From Nostoc sp. 106C (GTDB lineage Bacteria > Cyanobacteriota > Cyanobacteriia > Cyanobacteriales > Nostocaceae), in the NCBI RefSeq assembly GCF_002154725.1, contig NZ_MTAW01000235.1, forward strand, positions 62,001 to 126,000: 64,000 bases of DNA, written 5' to 3'. Under the pieces are notes generated by a model. The model did not search any database. It had not been told where the DNA came from and was given only the letters and a program-made list of their open reading frames with translations. Below are positions 34,698-44,708 of this stretch, piece after piece. The first letter of the stretch is position 1, and the number at the start of each line of letters is the position of its first letter. A program made the translations under genes and the position numbers.

Positions 34698-36092
34698 ATG
34701 ACCGAACAAAAAACTTGGAGCCAGCGGTTTGAATCAGCGTTGCATCCAGCGATCGCTCGTTTTAATGCCAGTATAGATTTCGACATTGAACTAATCGAAT
34801 ATGACCTTACTGGTTCCCAAGCCCACGCGAAAATGCTGGCTCATACTGGCATCATTTCCGCACAAGAAGGAGAACAACTAGTTGCCGGATTAGAACAAAT
34901 TCGCCAGGAATATCGCCAAGGAAAATTTCAGCCTGGTATTGATGCGGAAGATGTTCACTTTGCTGTAGAACGGCGATTGACAGAAATTGTGGGTGATGTT
35001 GGTAAAAAGCTCCATACTGCGCGATCGCGTAACGACCAAGTAGGCACCGATACTAGACTTTATCTGCGCGACCAAATCCAACAAATTCAGAGCCAACTGC
35101 GAGAATTTCAAACTGTTTTACTAGATATAGCTGAAAAAAACATTGAAACTCTGATTCCCGGATATACTCATCTGCAACGGGCCCAACCCCTGAGTTTGGC
35201 TCACCACCTCCTAGCATATTTTCAGATGGCGCAACGGGATTGGGAACGTCTAAGAGATGTTTATCAGCGAGTTAATATTTCTCCCTTAGGGTGTGGGGCT
35301 TTGGCAGGAACAACTTTTCCCATTGATCGCCACTACACAGCCCAACTCTTAGAGTTTGAGAATATTTATGCTAACAGCCTCGATGGAGTGAGCGATCGCG
35401 ATTTTGCGATCGAATTTCTCTGTGCTGCCAGTATCATTATGGTTCACCTCAGCCGCCTCTCAGAAGAGGTGATTCTTTGGTCATCAGAGGAATTTCGCTT
35501 TGTTACCCTCAAAGATACCTGTGCTACTGGCTCTAGCATCATGCCCCAAAAGAAAAACCCCGATGTTCCAGAACTAGTACGGGGAAAAACGGGGCGTGTA
35601 TTTGGTCATCTGCAAGCGATGTTGGTAATTATGAAGGGGCTACCCTTGGCATATAACAAAGATTTGCAAGAAGACAAGGAAGGCCTATTTGACAGCGTTA
35701 ATACAGTTAAAGCCTGCTTAGAAGCAGTGACAATTTTGCTACGAGAAGGATTGGAATTTCGCCCGCAGCGCTTGGCACAAGCAGTCACAGAAGACTTTTC
35801 CAATGCTACAGACGTAGCAGATTATTTAGCAGCAAAAGGTGTTCCCTTCCGAGAAGCTTACAATCTCGTGGGTAAAGTTGTAAAAACTAGTATTACCGCT
35901 GGTAAACTCCTCAAAGATTTAACATTAGAAGAGTGGCAACAAATTCATCCAGCATTTGCAGTTGATATTTATCAGGCAATATCCCCTCGCCAAGTAGTTG
36001 CTGCTCGTAATAGTTATGGTGGTACTGGCTTTGAACAAGTACGCCATGCAATTCTTGCAGCCCGTACTCAAATTGCTGAACCGAAAGACTAA
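34698..36092 (+). CDS. argH: Argininosuccinate lyase
   Basis: A 464-aa enzyme of the fumarase/ASL superfamily. Start at the ATG of [13 protein letters not shown]; the open frame eight codons upstream is not conserved. [45 protein letters not shown] and the loop signature [14 protein letters not shown] (catalytic Ser) are all present. It splits argininosuccinate to arginine and fumarate. Arginine also feeds cyanophycin, for which the cphBA pair lies 5 kb away. Intact and of normal length. Confidence 0.97.
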   Translation: MTEQKTWSQRFESALHPAIARFNASIDFDIELIEYDLTGSQAHAKMLAHTGIISAQEGEQLVAGLEQIRQEYRQGKFQPGIDAEDVHFAVERRLTEIVGDVGKKLHTARSRNDQVGTDTRLYLRDQIQQIQSQLREFQTVLLDIAEKNIETLIPGYTHLQRAQPLSLAHHLLAYFQMAQRDWERLRDVYQRVNISPLGCGALAGTTFPIDRHYTAQLLEFENIYANSLDGVSDRDFAIEFLCAASIIMVHLSRLSEEVILWSSEEFRFVTLKDTCATGSSIMPQKKNPDVPELVRGKTGRVFGHLQAMLVIMKGLPLAYNKDLQEDKEGLFDSVNTVKACLEAVTILLREGLEFRPQRLAQAVTEDFSNATDVADYLAAKGVPFREAYNLVGKVVKTSITAGKLLKDLTLEEWQQIHPAFAVDIYQAISPRQVVAARNSYGGTGFEQVRHAILAARTQIAEPKD

Positions 36093-36159
36093 GTGCTAGG
36101 AACTGAAACAGAGGCAAGAGAGACAAGGAAGAAATAAATTGCCCTACTAAATAAATAAA

Positions 36160-36180
36160 GGCGTACAAATTGTGTACGCC
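36160..36180 (-). terminator. Terminator of the 54-aa basic protein gene
   Basis: 8-bp stem GGCGTACA / TGTACGCC with a 5-nt loop AATTG. On the minus strand it is followed by CTTTATTTATTTAG; on the plus strand no T-run follows, so it fits the minus-strand gene best though argH may use it as a stabiliser. Confidence 0.65.
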
Positions 36181-36224
36181 CTGAAGAATTAAAAACTCAA
36201 AGAGTCAGGATTTTATTAGGCAGC

Positions 36225-36389
36225 TTACTCAGCATCAATTGCTGCTGCGCCTTCATCTTCTTCACTCTTAGGAGGTCTTTGTTGGAACCTTCTCTGCATT
36301 CTTCCTGTAGTAGTTCGTTTACGAAACTTTCTGGCATATGCCTGGTTCCGTAGCGCCTTTTCTTTTTTCGGGTTACGGCGCTTAGCCAT
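36225..36389 (-). CDS. Small basic cyanobacterial protein (54 aa)
   Basis: A 54-aa protein starting MAKRRNPKKEKALRNQAYAR and continuing with a basic KFRKRTTTGRMQRR segment, then an acidic tail (KSEEDEGAAAIDAE). It has a good ribosome-binding site (GAGGTG, 4 nt before ATG) and its own terminator, so it is very likely real although below usual ORF cut-offs. Similar short Lys/Arg-rich proteins are widespread in cyanobacteria without an assigned role; RNA or ribosome binding is a guess from composition. About 1.1 kb of non-coding DNA lies upstream. Confidence 0.75.
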   Translation of the reverse strand: MAKRRNPKKEKALRNQAYARKFRKRTTTGRMQRRFQQRPPKSEEDEGAAAIDAE

Positions 36390-37486
36390 GTTCACCTCAT
36401 TAAATAAACAACAAAAAAGAGCTACTAGGCAATATCAGCTACCGTTGTTATTGATATATTGTTAGCCTAGTCTAGCTATCACACAGTTTGAACAACGTAC
36501 AATTATAACGTATTTATATTTAAAATGTCAATGTGTATATTGAATCATTTTACTGCTAATTAGCATTCTTAAGCAAATCATCTGTGACAGATATTGCATA
36601 ACGGGTAAGGATTTTCTTCAATTTGTTTTGTATTAACTATATAAGCAGACATCTTGAATAGAGAAAGTAGGGATTGGAGATTAGGGAATATAGAATTAGA
36701 AAAACAGAGATTTTGATCGCTTGCTTGTGGAAAATCGAGTCAGGTTTTTATCTGAAAAATCAGGCAGAAAGAAGGAAAAAATTTCAGTCTTTGTTGGGCT
36801 TTATACTTTATAAGCATCTTTGACCAAAAAACAATTTTCTCAATAACTAAGTCATGAGTCAACACAATCATTCATCGTTGTCAATGGGTTTTTATCTGTT
36901 ATTTTAAATAATCAATAATGTTTTTTGGACTCTAATCTGACTTAGGTAGTAAAATATCTGTAATTTCGGATATATTTCTCAAACTATAACTTTGGTTAAG
37001 CTTGGAAAACCTTATGATATATGAGATATTGCAAAATCTAATTTTGCATTTTTGCTAAATATTTAATGTTAATTGCTCAATAATCAATAGGTTTTATGCA
37101 AAATTTTGTTTTAAGAGATTAAACCGTATATTTTCTAAATCGCTTTTGAAATTGCTCTCGTTCTTTAGTACAAGTAGTATTTTGCAATAGTTAGTATTGT
37201 ATTAGATTTTTTTAAAAGCCTGCTGCTCAAGATCTCAACTCTCAAATTGCTATAATGTACATACATACTAAGTAAAATTTAAAAAACTCATTTATCAGTT
37301 TTATTTGTATAAAGATATACGCTAATAAATTAGCGTTGATGTTAAGATTGAGATATTCTAATGAAGTGTTAGAATAAAAATCCAAACTACCAACATAGTT
37401 GTATAATTAATAACTCAATACATTAGTATTTAGACATCTATGTTAAGTGGTAAGGAATTATAGAATACAACACAAACATTTGCAGA
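36390..37486. other. 1.1-kb AT-rich non-coding region
   Basis: No frame with a ribosome-binding site and family resemblance on either strand. It contains palindromes (CGCTAATAAATTAGCG at 37319-37334; TTCTAA-N7-TTAGAA near 37357), poly-T runs, and a TATAAT box at about 37402 that may serve the Nudix gene. Could hold a small RNA or long leader, but nothing specific was recognised. Confidence 0.5.
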
Positions 37487-37981
37487 TTGAACGTTCTTGC
37501 TTTTTTCACGATCGCTGTAAAGTCCACACGTAGCTTATGGCGCTTTGGACAAACGGTATTGGGTATAATATTTCGTCATCCCATTACTGGCACCAGCATC
37601 ATCCCGATTTTACCTGATGGCCGGATTGTGCTGATTCGGCGCAGCGACAATGGTCGCTGGTCATTGCCTGGAGGTATGGTGGACTGGGGGGAAGATATTC
37701 CTACTACAGTCCGCCGAGAGTTACAGGAAGAAACTGGATTGCAGTTGGTGCAAATCCGGCGTTTAGTCGGGGTTTATTCTTCCCCAAACCGCGATCCCAG
37801 AATTCATTCAATTTGTATTGCTGTGGAAGCAGAAGTACAAGGAACAATGGAGATTTACGATCCATTGGAAGTCATAGATATTCAAGCTTTCTCTCCAAAC
37901 TCCCTACCTCTAGAACCCATGTCTCACGATCACTCTCAGCAGTTGCAAGACTATTTAAATGGCTTGACAAAAGTGGCATAA
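37487..37981 (+). CDS. Nudix hydrolase
   Basis: A 164-aa Nudix protein. The box GGMVDWGEDIPTTVRRE plus LQEETGLQ is complete (about residues 62-84), preceded by SDNGRWSLPGG, with YSSPNRDPRIHSI after it. The N-terminus (FFTIAVKSTRSLWRFGQ, then VLGIIFRHPITGTSIIP) precedes the Nudix fold and may be partly non-coding. The TTG start at 37487 is the one open frame offers and has no clear ribosome site, so the true start is uncertain. Substrate unknown; the downstream Tyr-Ser-x-Pro element resembles the gene at 17602. Confidence 0.75.
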   Translation: MNVLAFFTIAVKSTRSLWRFGQTVLGIIFRHPITGTSIIPILPDGRIVLIRRSDNGRWSLPGGMVDWGEDIPTTVRRELQEETGLQLVQIRRLVGVYSSPNRDPRIHSICIAVEAEVQGTMEIYDPLEVIDIQAFSPNSLPLEPMSHDHSQQLQDYLNGLTKVA

Positions 37982-38217
37982 CAATATTTTGTTTGTCATT
38001 AGTCATTAGTCCTGTGTCCAAATTCGGTTTTCCATAAATAATGACTATTAACTATTGACTAACTATGCTAAAACTTAAAGCGGTTTGCAGTTGAGTGTAA
38101 TACAAATTTTGGTCTTAGGGTAACGGGCAATAGACAACGGTTGTTTGCTCTTTATTTCCTCATGCCAGAATTTATGTACATCACCAAGTGAGAATTGCTA
38201 TAACTCTTATAATTCAG

Positions 38218-39045
38218 ATGGATACGCTATTTCATAACTCTCGGAGAAAACTCTCGCAAGGGCTATTATTCTGGCGCGAAGCTGGTAAAGGAACTCCGGT
38301 AATTTTGTTACATGGTGCTTGGAACGATAGTAGTCAATGGGTATCGGTGATAGATTCTTTGTCTTGTAATTTCCATTGCTTTGCACCAGATTTATTAGGA
38401 TTTGGTGAATCCGAAAATCCTAATATCCATTACTCAATTGATTTACAAGTAGAGTGTCTAGCTGAGTTTTTGCGAGCTTTGAAGCTAGAAAAAGTATATT
38501 TAGTAGGGCATTCTCTTGGTGGTTGGATTGCGGCTAGCTATGCTTTAAAGTATCCAGAGCAAGTTGATGGTTTAGTGTTGCTCTCACCAGAGGGTGTAAA
38601 GATAGCAGGACAAGAAAAGCAATGGCAAAAGATGCAGCGATTAGTGAAATATTCTCCGTTGATATTTAAAGTTTTTCAACTGCTTCGTCCCTTAACGAAA
38701 ATTCTAGGCTTGCACTCAAAAATTCAACAATATTTGCAGCCACGTAAGTTGATGTTGCAATATCCTACAGCCTGCCAGTTATTGTTCCAAAGGCAACAGC
38801 CAGAATTGGAGGCAGAATTACTACAAAACCGATTACACCTGATAGAAGTCCCAGCTTTAATTTTACAAGGTGGTAAAGATACACCAGATGCTCTAACCAA
38901 AAGTCAAACTTATGCTCAACTAATTCCTAAAGTCGAGTTAAAAATCATTTCTCATGCTGAAAACGATCTTCTAGAATCTTGTGTTGGAGTTGTAACTGAA
39001 GATATTCAGGAATATATCAAAGAACGATGTTCCTGGGTTATGTAG
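38218..39045 (+). CDS. Alpha/beta-hydrolase
   Basis: A 275-aa alpha/beta-hydrolase. Oxyanion-hole motif LLHGAWND (residues 29-36), nucleophile elbow GHSLGG with Ser99, Asp in QGGKDTPDALT and a C-terminal His in ISHAENDLLE complete a catalytic triad. The ATG at 38218 is preferred to a GTG at 38188 because MDTLFHNS begins the folded region. Substrate cannot be predicted; carboxylesterase, C-C hydrolase or lipase-like activities are common in this class. It is 102 bp upstream of the antiporter gene; an operon is possible but not certain. Confidence 0.78.
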   Translation: MDTLFHNSRRKLSQGLLFWREAGKGTPVILLHGAWNDSSQWVSVIDSLSCNFHCFAPDLLGFGESENPNIHYSIDLQVECLAEFLRALKLEKVYLVGHSLGGWIAASYALKYPEQVDGLVLLSPEGVKIAGQEKQWQKMQRLVKYSPLIFKVFQLLRPLTKILGLHSKIQQYLQPRKLMLQYPTACQLLFQRQQPELEAELLQNRLHLIEVPALILQGGKDTPDALTKSQTYAQLIPKVELKIISHAENDLLESCVGVVTEDIQEYIKERCSWVM

Positions 39046-39147
39046 ATTTTTCAGCCAGAGAATCACGGCTTTATAAAACTAAATACAAGTGCACAAGGAA
39101 GTGGTATTCTTCTTTAGTACTTCCAGCCATTTCCTCCCCATTTCAAA

Positions 39148-40701
39148 GTGAATGTTGCTGAATTAGTCACTGTTTCAATTATTCTCCTACTCGTAGCCAC
39201 CGTTGTCGCTCTACTGTCGCGCTGGCTACGAGTTTCCTATGTTGCGGGTTTAGTTTTAGCAGGTTTAGCAGTTACAGAACTCTTACCACAGCGCATTGGT
39301 CTCAATGATTCCTTGATTTTAAATTTATTTCTGCCAATTTTGGTGTTTGAGGCAGCTATTAATACAGATATTAGCCGTCTCCGTACCACGGTTAAACCAA
39401 TTGCTTTATTAGCTGGACCGGGAATTATCATCTCTTCTGGTGTCACAGCCGCAATCTTGAAATGGGGACTGGGACTAAATTGGACAGCAGCACTGCTAGC
39501 TGGGGTGATTTTGGCAATTACTGATACTGTTTCTGTGATTGCTGTATTTAAGGAGGTACACGTCCCTTCTCGTCTTTCAACTATTGTTGAGGGAGAAAGC
39601 TTATTTAACGATGGAGTGGCGCTAGTTTTATTTAGTTTGATTTTAAAAGTTCATGCAGCTGGTTCACTCTCAATTCTCGCCGGACTGCAAGAATTATTTG
39701 TGGTGATTATTGGGGGAACTTTAGTAGGGTTAGCTGTAGGGTATTTGAGTACGGGCTTATTTGTACGTGCTGATGAACCACTTAGTAGTATTTTGCTCAC
39801 AGTAGCTGTGGCTTTAGGCGCTTTTCAACTTGGACATTCTTTTAGCGTCTCTGGTGTAGTGGCTGTGGTTGTTGCTGGGTTAATTGTCGGCGCAGTAGGA
39901 CTGTCAGGGAAAGTATCGGCTTCTACACGATTGACATTACTTAGCTTTTGGGAATCTATTGCTTTTGGGGTGAATAGCTTTATTTTTCTGCTTATTGGTA
40001 TAGAAGTTGACCTAACAACTCTATGGAAAACCTTACCTGCTGTACTGCTAGCGATCGCAGCTTATCAGATAGCACGCATAGTTTCTATCTATCCACTTTT
40101 AGCTATAGTACGTTGGTTTGACCGTCCAATTCCTTGGCGCTGGCAACACGTTCTGTTTTTCGGCAATATTAAAGGTTCTCTTTCGATGGCGTTGGCGTTG
40201 AGTATCCCTACAACAGTAACAGGACGAGAACAACTAATTGCCATAGTATTTGGCACAGTATTGCTGTCTTTAGTTGGGCAAGGAGTAAGTTTACCTTGGT
40301 TGGTGAAGCGGTTGCAATTGTCTCAGGTATCAGCAACTCGTCAGCAGGTTGAAGAATTACAAGCCCAATTAATCACCGCTAAAGCAGCACAGGATGAATT
40401 AGATACCCTATTGAAAACAGGGGTGTTACCAAAAGCTGTATATGAAGAGATGCGTTCTGCTTACCAAGTGCAGGTAGCAGGTGCAGAAAAGGCACTACGA
40501 GAATTATATAATCGCCGTTCGGATGAGTTGGAAACCAAAAGTGGTGAACCCAGTAAGCTTGATGCTATTCGTCGTCGATTGCTACTAGCGGAGAAAGCAG
40601 CACTAAATGAGGCAATACGTCAGCGCATTCTTTCAGAAGAGATTGTGTATGAACGGCTGAGAAAAATTGATGAGCAATTGTTGAAGTTAGAAGATGATTA
40701 A
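39148..40701 (+). CDS. Na+(K+)/H+ antiporter, CPA1/NhaP-type
   Basis: A 517-aa membrane protein. About 11-12 helices occupy residues 1-395, with the transport-site motifs LAITDTVSVIAVFKEV and EGESLFNDGVALVLF in helices 5-6. A hydrophilic C-terminal tail of about 120 residues (VEELQAQLITAKAAQDELD and on) is predicted coiled coil and probably regulatory. GTG start. CPA1 antiporters exchange Na+ or K+ for protons and serve pH and salt homeostasis. The cation cannot be fixed from sequence. Confidence 0.88.
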   Translation: MNVAELVTVSIILLLVATVVALLSRWLRVSYVAGLVLAGLAVTELLPQRIGLNDSLILNLFLPILVFEAAINTDISRLRTTVKPIALLAGPGIIISSGVTAAILKWGLGLNWTAALLAGVILAITDTVSVIAVFKEVHVPSRLSTIVEGESLFNDGVALVLFSLILKVHAAGSLSILAGLQELFVVIIGGTLVGLAVGYLSTGLFVRADEPLSSILLTVAVALGAFQLGHSFSVSGVVAVVVAGLIVGAVGLSGKVSASTRLTLLSFWESIAFGVNSFIFLLIGIEVDLTTLWKTLPAVLLAIAAYQIARIVSIYPLLAIVRWFDRPIPWRWQHVLFFGNIKGSLSMALALSIPTTVTGREQLIAIVFGTVLLSLVGQGVSLPWLVKRLQLSQVSATRQQVEELQAQLITAKAAQDELDTLLKTGVLPKAVYEEMRSAYQVQVAGAEKALRELYNRRSDELETKSGEPSKLDAIRRRLLLAEKAALNEAIRQRILSEEIVYERLRKIDEQLLKLEDD

Positions 40702-40754
40702 TCAGTCATAAAATAAAAAATCACAGAGACACAAAGAACACAAAATTTACCTTG

Positions 40755-41318
40755 CTATTTTGAAGATGTGCTTGCGGAGTTTTTTTGAGTTTTGATTACT
40801 TTACCGGGGCTAACAAAAGAAACTCCTTGTTGGAATTCAGTTGCAATCATTACTGCTTCTACTATAGGCTCAGAAATGACTTTTTGGGATACCCATTCTA
40901 CAATAAAATTTGCTCCTGAACCTCCACTGGTATCTGTTCTATTAACAAAAAAATCTGTAGAAGCTAAAGCATTAAGTTGAATAGGACGTTCTAAATATTG
41001 CTTTATTAATTTACCATTTGAATCATAGTAACGCACAGCAGTAATGATTATAGGATTAGCTAAATCTGTATTCCGAATACTTAGGGTAGCTGCTAAATCT
41101 AAAATCTTGCGCTCATCGTTATGATAGATATGAGAATAGACAGGTACATAAATAGTTTGTCCCATTGCTATTTGAAAGTTTTTATCGAGAGTCACTACTT
41201 GTTGAGATGATTGTGGCTGGGTAGTTTGGGATTGTGGCTTTGGTGGATTCTTTAATGATGTACAAGCCACCAAAAAACTTAAAGCAATTACTAAATAAAA
41301 ACGTAAGTAGTGCTTCAT
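40755..41318 (-). CDS. DUF3124 lipoprotein
   Basis: A 187-aa lipoprotein. Signal helix (FYLVIALSFLV) followed by lipobox V-A-C at residue 19. After a Gln/Ser/Pro-rich linker the DUF3124 domain covers residues 45-170 (QTIYVPVYSHIYHNDERKI, LAATLSIRNTD, FFVNRTDTSGGSGANFIVEW). The family is found in cyanobacteria and some proteobacteria with unknown role. Its start lies 5 bp after the TrkA-type gene, so coupled expression is likely and a link to ion homeostasis is conceivable. Confidence 0.8.
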   Translation of the reverse strand: MKHYLRFYLVIALSFLVACTSLKNPPKPQSQTTQPQSSQQVVTLDKNFQIAMGQTIYVPVYSHIYHNDERKILDLAATLSIRNTDLANPIIITAVRYYDSNGKLIKQYLERPIQLNALASTDFFVNRTDTSGGSGANFIVEWVSQKVISEPIVEAVMIATEFQQGVSFVSPGKVIKTQKNSASTSSK

Positions 41319-41323
41319 TAAAT

Positions 41324-42001
41324 TTATTTACAGCCTTCAATAAAATCAATCATTTGATGCAATGAACCTGGTTTGGTGACAACTAATACTGTTGAACCTG
41401 GTTCTAATACTGTACTCCCATTAGGAATATTTAAATCCTCGTGGGGATGAGGTTGATAGCCAATAATTAAAGAACCGCTAGGAAAGCGTGAATCTTGCGC
41501 AACTTCGGCAATGCTACGACCAACAACATAGCAATTGTTAGGAATCGAAAGTTTTAAAACCTCAATTTGACCTTGTTCAAAATGCATCATTGATTCGACT
41601 TGCGGATATTCGATCGCATTTACCATTGTGGAAACCGCTAGTTCAACTGTGCCGATAATATGATTGGCTCCAGCTAATCGAAAAGGTTCAGCGAAATCGG
41701 CATGACGCATCCGAGTCACAATGTGGGGAACACCATAATGTTTGGCGAGAGTTACCATTGCCAAGTTCAAAGCATCACTTCGCAGCATAGCTGCCAAAGC
41801 GTCGGCTTTCCGAATTCCTGCTTCTAATAACACGCCTGTACTAACAGCGCTACCTTCAAAAGCCATTGCTCCTACTTGTTCGCGTGCGTAGCGACAAGCA
41901 TTAGGATCAATATCAATCACAGCTACGGTATGTCCTAGTTCTACCAATTTCTGTGCCAAGCTTAGTCCCACCAAACCAGATCCACCAATTAGCACGTACA
42001 T
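41324..42001 (-). CDS. TrkA-type NAD-binding K+ regulatory protein (RCK)
   Basis: A 225-aa protein with a Rossmann RCK_N domain (MYVLIGGSGLVGLSLAQKL, dinucleotide-binding G-x-G-x-x-G, then VIDIDPNACRYAREQ) and a C-terminal RCK_C domain from about residue 140 (VLKLSIPNNCYVVGRSIAEV, GSTVLVVTKPGS). Such subunits gate Trk/Ktr potassium uptake in response to NAD(H) or c-di-AMP. The membrane subunit is not next to it. ATG start. 47 bp after coaX and 5 bp before the DUF3124 gene. Confidence 0.88.
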   Translation of the reverse strand: MYVLIGGSGLVGLSLAQKLVELGHTVAVIDIDPNACRYAREQVGAMAFEGSAVSTGVLLEAGIRKADALAAMLRSDALNLAMVTLAKHYGVPHIVTRMRHADFAEPFRLAGANHIIGTVELAVSTMVNAIEYPQVESMMHFEQGQIEVLKLSIPNNCYVVGRSIAEVAQDSRFPSGSLIIGYQPHPHEDLNIPNGSTVLEPGSTVLVVTKPGSLHQMIDFIEGCK

Positions 42002-42048
42002 GGCTACTTTTTGTTACTGTTCGACTCTTACTTTACCAAAGGCGGCTT

Positions 42049-42873
42049 TTATGCGACTCTTACTATTTTTTCCATGCCCCAAAAACTCAGATTGGGTTCT
42101 AGAGTCAAATGTGATGCGATCGCAGGATATAATTCTTGCAAATAGTTTAATAGAATTGTGCGATCGCCTCCTTTAATCGCAACATGAGCCTCAGGATATA
42201 ATTGCCACCACGCCTCAATAAAATCTTTGATTCCTGCAAGTAGCGTATAAATCACTCCGCTTTGAATGGCTTCTGTTGTATTTACAGCGAAGCGTGGTGG
42301 TAGGAATGAAATCAATTGCGTCTCTATTAAAGGTAATTGTCCTGTTTGTTGACCAAGAGTGGCAAATTGCAAACCTAATCCTGGTAAAATTGCACCCCCA
42401 ACTAGACATTGGTCAGCATCCGCCGCCGTAAAAGTCAGTGCAGTTCCCGCATCAATCACCAGCATAGGAAATCCCCAAGTTTTACCAGCACCCCATAACG
42501 CTAAGGCGCGGTCAATTCCTAAAGTTGGGTAGATACCTTTAAGCGGTATTTGGTCTAAAGTAATTACTTTAACATTGGGGTAAGTTTGCCAAATGACTGT
42601 TTGGCGGGGAACTACAGAAGCGATGACGAGGGGGAGAGGACGCCGGGACGGGGAGAGGCGGTGACACAGGGATGTAGGGAAAACTTCTAATGGTAAATTA
42701 TCCAGTGTTTGACATTGTGCTAACTGTTGTATGACTGACTCAGGTAAATAGTCACTGTCCCAGGTACAGTCAAGCTTTGCGTCTATAAACAACGCCCAAT
42801 GTAGCCGGGAATTGCCAATCTCCAAGGCTAGCCAAATATTTTCTCTGTGTACTTTGTGCCTCTGTGGTTCCAC
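42049..42873 (-). CDS. coaX: Type III pantothenate kinase with repeat insertion
   Basis: A 274-aa ASKHA-fold kinase making 4'-phosphopantothenate, the first step of CoA synthesis. ASKHA landmarks are [13 protein letters not shown] (the usual Asp is Glu), [14 protein letters not shown] and [15 protein letters not shown]. Two oddities: the first ~13 codons (GTG start) are intergenic-type CACAGAG repeat, with no Met and no ribosome site, and residues ~67-82 ([13 protein letters not shown]) come from a GC-rich tandem repeat. Translation could start at the TTG of LEIGNS or elsewhere. First gene of a run with TrkA-type and DUF3124 genes. Confidence 0.85.
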   Translation of the reverse strand: MEPQRHKVHRENIWLALEIGNSRLHWALFIDAKLDCTWDSDYLPESVIQQLAQCQTLDNLPLEVFPTSLCHRLSPSRRPLPLVIASVVPRQTVIWQTYPNVKVITLDQIPLKGIYPTLGIDRALALWGAGKTWGFPMLVIDAGTALTFTAADADQCLVGGAILPGLGLQFATLGQQTGQLPLIETQLISFLPPRFAVNTTEAIQSGVIYTLLAGIKDFIEAWWQLYPEAHVAIKGGDRTILLNYLQELYPAIASHLTLEPNLSFWGMEKIVRVA

Positions 42874-42983
42874 TCTTTTAACTTTCTTAAGCTATCTATA
42901 GGCTTTTTAATAAAAATTAACATTCAACACGTGTAACAATAAAGTCAGAGGAAAATATACTCATTTTGTCAAGGAAGGGAGTT

Positions 42984-44708
42984 ATGGTAGCGCTCACCGA
43001 AAAAGTTGAAAAACGGCTCACCATACAAACTGTGGAGATTGCTCAAGATACTACAGCAATTCGCTCTTTGGATTGGGATCGCGATCGCTTCGATATTGAA
43101 TTTGGTCTGCAAAACGGTACAACCTATAACTCATTTCTAATTCGCGGTGAGCAGACTGCCCTAGTTGATACTTCCCACGAAAAGTTTCGCCAGTTGTATT
43201 TTGACACGCTCACAGGGTTAATCAATCCTACAGAGATTGATTATTTAATAGTCAGCCACACCGAGCCAGACCACAGCGGCTTAATTAAAGATTTGCTGCA
43301 AATGGCTCCGGAAATTACTGTTGTCGCCTCGAAAGTGGCGATTCAATTTTTAGAAGATTTGGTACATCAGCCGTTTAAGCGTCGGATTGTGAAAAATGGC
43401 GATCGCTTAGATTTAGGTAACGGTCACGAATTTGAATTCGTCATCGCCCCAAATCTTCACTGGCCTGATACCATCTTCAGCTTTGACCACAAAACCCAAA
43501 TCCTCTACACCTGCGACGCTTTCGGGATGCACTATTGCACCGAAATTACTTTTGATGACGATTTAAAAGCTATTGAACCAGATTTTAAATATTACTATGA
43601 ATGCTTAATGGGGCCGAATGCGCGGTCAGTAATGTCTGCCCTTAAGCGTATGGGAGAACTACCACATATTGGTATGATTGCCACTGGTCACGGGCCGCTA
43701 TTAGCTCACAATGTTGAAGAACTGACCGGACGTTACCGCAGTTGGAGTCAAACACAAACTAAAGCAGAAACAACAGTAGGAATATTTTACGTTTCCGAAT
43801 ACGGTTATAGCGATCGCCTTGCACAAGCAATTGCCAACGGTATTAGCAAAACCGAGGTGGCTGTAGAATGGGTAGACTTGAGTTCGGGAGTTGATTTACA
43901 AGAACTGCGGGAATTGGTAGGCCGTTGTGCTGGATTGGTTGTGGGTATGCCTCCAGTTTCTAGTTCTGCTAGTACCCAAGCAGCACTCAGCACTGTTTTA
44001 GGATCTGCTAAAGAAAAACAAGCCATCGGCATATTTGAAACTGGTGGTGGCGATGACGAACCAATAGATCCTTTATTAAGTAAATTTCGGAATTTGGGTC
44101 TAACAACAGTTTTCCCGGCCATTCGGATTAAACAAACCCCCACAGAAAACACCTACAAGCAGTGTGAAGAAGCGGGAACTGACTTAGGGCAATGGGTAAC
44201 ACGCGATCGCAGCATCAAAGCGATGAAATCTTTGGGTGCTGATTTGGATAAAGCCCTAGGTAGACTTAGCGGCGGACTCTATATCATCACTGCCAAAAAA
44301 GGCGATGTCTCCAGTGCGATGTTAGCTTCTTGGGTGGCTCAAGCAAGCTTTAAACCTCTTGGATTCTCGATTGCAGTAGCCAAAGATCGGGCAATTGAAT
44401 CACTGATGCAAGTAGGCGATCGCTTTGTCCTCAACGTCTTGGAAGAAGGTAACTATCAAACACTGATGAAGCACTTTTTGAAGCGATTCGCCCCTGGTGC
44501 CGATCGCTTTGAAGGCGTGAAAACTCAGCCAGCTGAAAACGGCGCACCTATCCTCACCGATGCTTTGGCCTACATTGAGTGCGAAGTCGTCAGCCGGATG
44601 GATTGTGGCGATCACTGGGCAGTCTACAGCACCGTCTATGCTGGACGAGTTTCTAAACCAGATGCCTTGACTGCTGTGCATCACCGTAAAGTTGGTAATC
44701 ACTATTAA
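42984..44708 (+). CDS. flv3: Flavodiiron protein, Flv3 type
   Basis: A 574-aa class C flavodiiron protein: beta-lactamase-like diiron domain (residues 1-260), flavodoxin domain (~270-410, GIFYVSEYGYSDRLAQAI) and C-terminal flavin reductase domain (from ~430). Diiron ligands are canonical: HTEPDH (H92, E94, D96, H97), the His in PNLHWPD, the Asp in YTCDAFG and the His in ATGHGP. Start at ATG 42984 with AAGGAAGGGAG upstream rather than a TTG at 42966. With Flv1 it reduces O2 to water using NADPH or ferredoxin. Followed by flv1 in tandem, as in the heterocyst-type pair of Anabaena. Confidence 0.92.
   Translation: MVALTEKVEKRLTIQTVEIAQDTTAIRSLDWDRDRFDIEFGLQNGTTYNSFLIRGEQTALVDTSHEKFRQLYFDTLTGLINPTEIDYLIVSHTEPDHSGLIKDLLQMAPEITVVASKVAIQFLEDLVHQPFKRRIVKNGDRLDLGNGHEFEFVIAPNLHWPDTIFSFDHKTQILYTCDAFGMHYCTEITFDDDLKAIEPDFKYYYECLMGPNARSVMSALKRMGELPHIGMIATGHGPLLAHNVEELTGRYRSWSQTQTKAETTVGIFYVSEYGYSDRLAQAIANGISKTEVAVEWVDLSSGVDLQELRELVGRCAGLVVGMPPVSSSASTQAALSTVLGSAKEKQAIGIFETGGGDDEPIDPLLSKFRNLGLTTVFPAIRIKQTPTENTYKQCEEAGTDLGQWVTRDRSIKAMKSLGADLDKALGRLSGGLYIITAKKGDVSSAMLASWVAQASFKPLGFSIAVAKDRAIESLMQVGDRFVLNVLEEGNYQTLMKHFLKRFAPGADRFEGVKTQPAENGAPILTDALAYIECEVVSRMDCGDHWAVYSTVYAGRVSKPDALTAVHHRKVGNHY

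Noticed and set aside
42900-42984. NtcA-like site upstream of flv3
   Set aside because: GTAACAATAAAGTC has no TAC at the right distance.
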